A stretch of 64,000 nt of DNA from Caldilineaceae bacterium (GTDB lineage: Bacteria; Chloroflexota; Anaerolineae; Caldilineales; Caldilineaceae): positions 1-64,000 of the forward strand of contig JAJDTL010000022.1 of the NCBI GenBank assembly GCA_022827195.1, written 5' to 3'. Position 1 is the first letter of the stretch, and each line of letters opens with the position of its first letter. The notes below the pieces were generated by a model. That model made no database searches. It was not told where the DNA came from and saw nothing but the letters and a program-made list of their open reading frames with translations. Shown here one piece after another: positions 63,206 through 64,000 of the stretch. The translations under genes and the position numbers were made by a program.

Positions 63206-64000
63206 TCAGAATTGCCGCCCGACCTTTTGCACAGTCCCTTTCTGCGCAGACTTCAGCATCGCCTCCACAACGGCCAGATCCCGCAACGCCTCCTGGGGCG
63301 AATTGCGGTGAGCCGCACCTTCTCGCACCGCGGCCGCGAACGCGGCCAGCTCCTCGCGCACACTGATGAAAGCGTTGAACTCCCGCCGCTCGCATTCGCC
63401 GCCGCGCTGTAATACGAACTCGGCGCGCGAGACGCGCAGACTGCCCTCGCTCCCGACGACATGGACTGCATCGTCTCCCAGCTTGCTTCCTGCCGCGTAG
63501 CTAATCAGGTACGTGCCGACGACGCCGCTGGCAAAGCGCAGCGCCACGCTCATCGTGTCCGCCGGCGGCAGGTCGGGCCGGTGCGACGCTGTCAGTGCGC
63601 ATACGCTTTCGATCTCGCCCAGCAGCGTGCGCAGACCGGCCACATGATGAACGCCGCCATCCAGCAGAAAGCCGCCAGGAAACTCTTCAGACCGCCTCCA
63701 GGCCGTCTGCAGGTAAGGGGAGTCGGGCATCACCGGCAGCTGCAGCGACAGGTCACAGAAGAGCGGCTGCCCAATGCAGCCGGCGCGAATCGCGTCCGCC
63801 GCGACCTGGAAAGCCTCCTCGTAGCGCCAATTCTCTGCTACCATCCAGACCCGGTCGGCGCAGGTCTTGCTGTCGGAGATCAAGGCCTGCCCTTGCGCGA
63901 CCGAAGTCGCGATCGGCTTCTCGCTGATGACGTGCTTGTCCGCAGCCAGCGCCTTCAGTACCGTCGCCGGCAGCAAGGGCGCGGGCAGCACGATATCGAC
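63206..64000 (-). CDS. Gfo/Idh/MocA-family oxidoreductase, C-terminal part
   Basis: The gene runs off the window end; about 264 residues remain. The catalytic-lysine motif SEKPIA is at the start of the visible part, followed by the C-terminal alpha/beta dehydrogenase domain (ENWRYEEAFQVAADAI, GGVHHVAGLRTLLGEI, GSEGSLRV). The NAD-binding Rossmann half lies outside. Family members oxidise sugars, inositols or related alcohols. It is on the same strand as the downstream sugar-phosphate genes, separated by the RDD pseudogene. Confidence 0.88.
   Translation of the reverse strand, partial: VDIVLPAPLLPATVLKALAADKHVISEKPIATSVAQGQALISDSKTCADRVWMVAENWRYEEAFQVAADAIRAGCIGQPLFCDLSLQLPVMPDSPYLQTAWRRSEEFPGGFLLDGGVHHVAGLRTLLGEIESVCALTASHRPDLPPADTMSVALRFASGVVGTYLISYAAGSKLGDDAVHVVGSEGSLRVSRAEFVLQRGGECERREFNAFISVREELAAFAAAVREGAAHRNSPQEALRDLAVVEAMLKSAQKGTVQKVGRQF

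Overview
The window looks like the chromosome of a GC-rich member of the Chloroflexota, most likely Anaerolineae/Caldilineae-like (inference from gene families, Pro-Thr-Pro linkers before surface domains, a C-terminal LYLPxxxR-type ending, and many phytanoyl-CoA dioxygenase family genes; no rRNA marker is present). Coding density is high. No tRNA, rRNA, CRISPR array, phage gene or insertion sequence was found. Clear sigma70-like promoters (TTGACA-17-TATAAT and variants) and several intrinsic terminators are readable.

Layout. 1-9.7 kb: the 3' end of a Uma2-type nuclease gene, a Cache-like lipoprotein, pheS without pheT, an HpcH/HpaI aldolase, a YcaQ-type gene overlapping a cation-chloride cotransporter gene, a YgeY-type M20 hydrolase and a DUF899 protein. 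10-15.3 kb, + strand: MoxR ATPase, CoxE-like VWA protein, exported M14 carboxypeptidase, then ilvE. 15.4-21.6 kb, - strand: FHA/winged-helix regulator, hemW, HAD phosphatase, coaD, a coiled-coil protein, a membrane-anchored clan-A glycosidase-like protein and a solute-binding protein. A Ser/Thr kinase (22.0-23.0 kb) is divergent from the FHA regulator. 23.4-30.4 kb: complete F1Fo ATP synthase operon atpBEFHAGDC closed by a terminator. 30.5-33.8 kb: a 1069-residue multi-domain surface protein. 34.3-36.8 kb: proBA. 36.8-41 kb: FGGY kinase, a PhyH dioxygenase with a shifted C-terminus, aldehyde dehydrogenase. 41-45.3 kb, - strand: methyltransferase, rimO, and a dtxR-ccmH-ccmG run. 45.9-51.9 kb: ABC sugar transporter (binding protein plus two permeases, no ATPase), two PhyH dioxygenases and a cyclase-family hydrolase, probably one catabolic unit. 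51.9-58 kb: DUF4350 protein, second MoxR, PQQ-type sugar dehydrogenase lipoprotein, FAD amine oxidase, four-LysM lipoprotein. 58.1-62.5 kb, - strand: polyphosphate glucokinase, transaldolase, glucose-6-phosphate isomerase and rpiA, which together feed glucose into glycolysis and the pentose phosphate pathway. 62.6-64 kb: an RDD-family pseudogene and the C-terminal part of a Gfo/Idh/MocA oxidoreductase.

Most notable observation. Transaldolase and glucose-6-phosphate isomerase are read in two frames that join at a run of seven T (60505-60511, - strand). The run is followed, after a 7-nt spacer, by a 10-bp stem whose loop holds the transaldolase stop codon. The isomerase frame is open back to the T run and has no start codon before its N-terminal region is already encoded. 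This has the layout of a programmed -1 ribosomal frameshift site making a 935-residue transaldolase-isomerase fusion; a one-base homopolymer error in the assembly is the main alternative. Two other disrupted reading frames were found: the PhyH gene near 39.26 kb and a zinc-ribbon/RDD gene at 62.65-63.15 kb.
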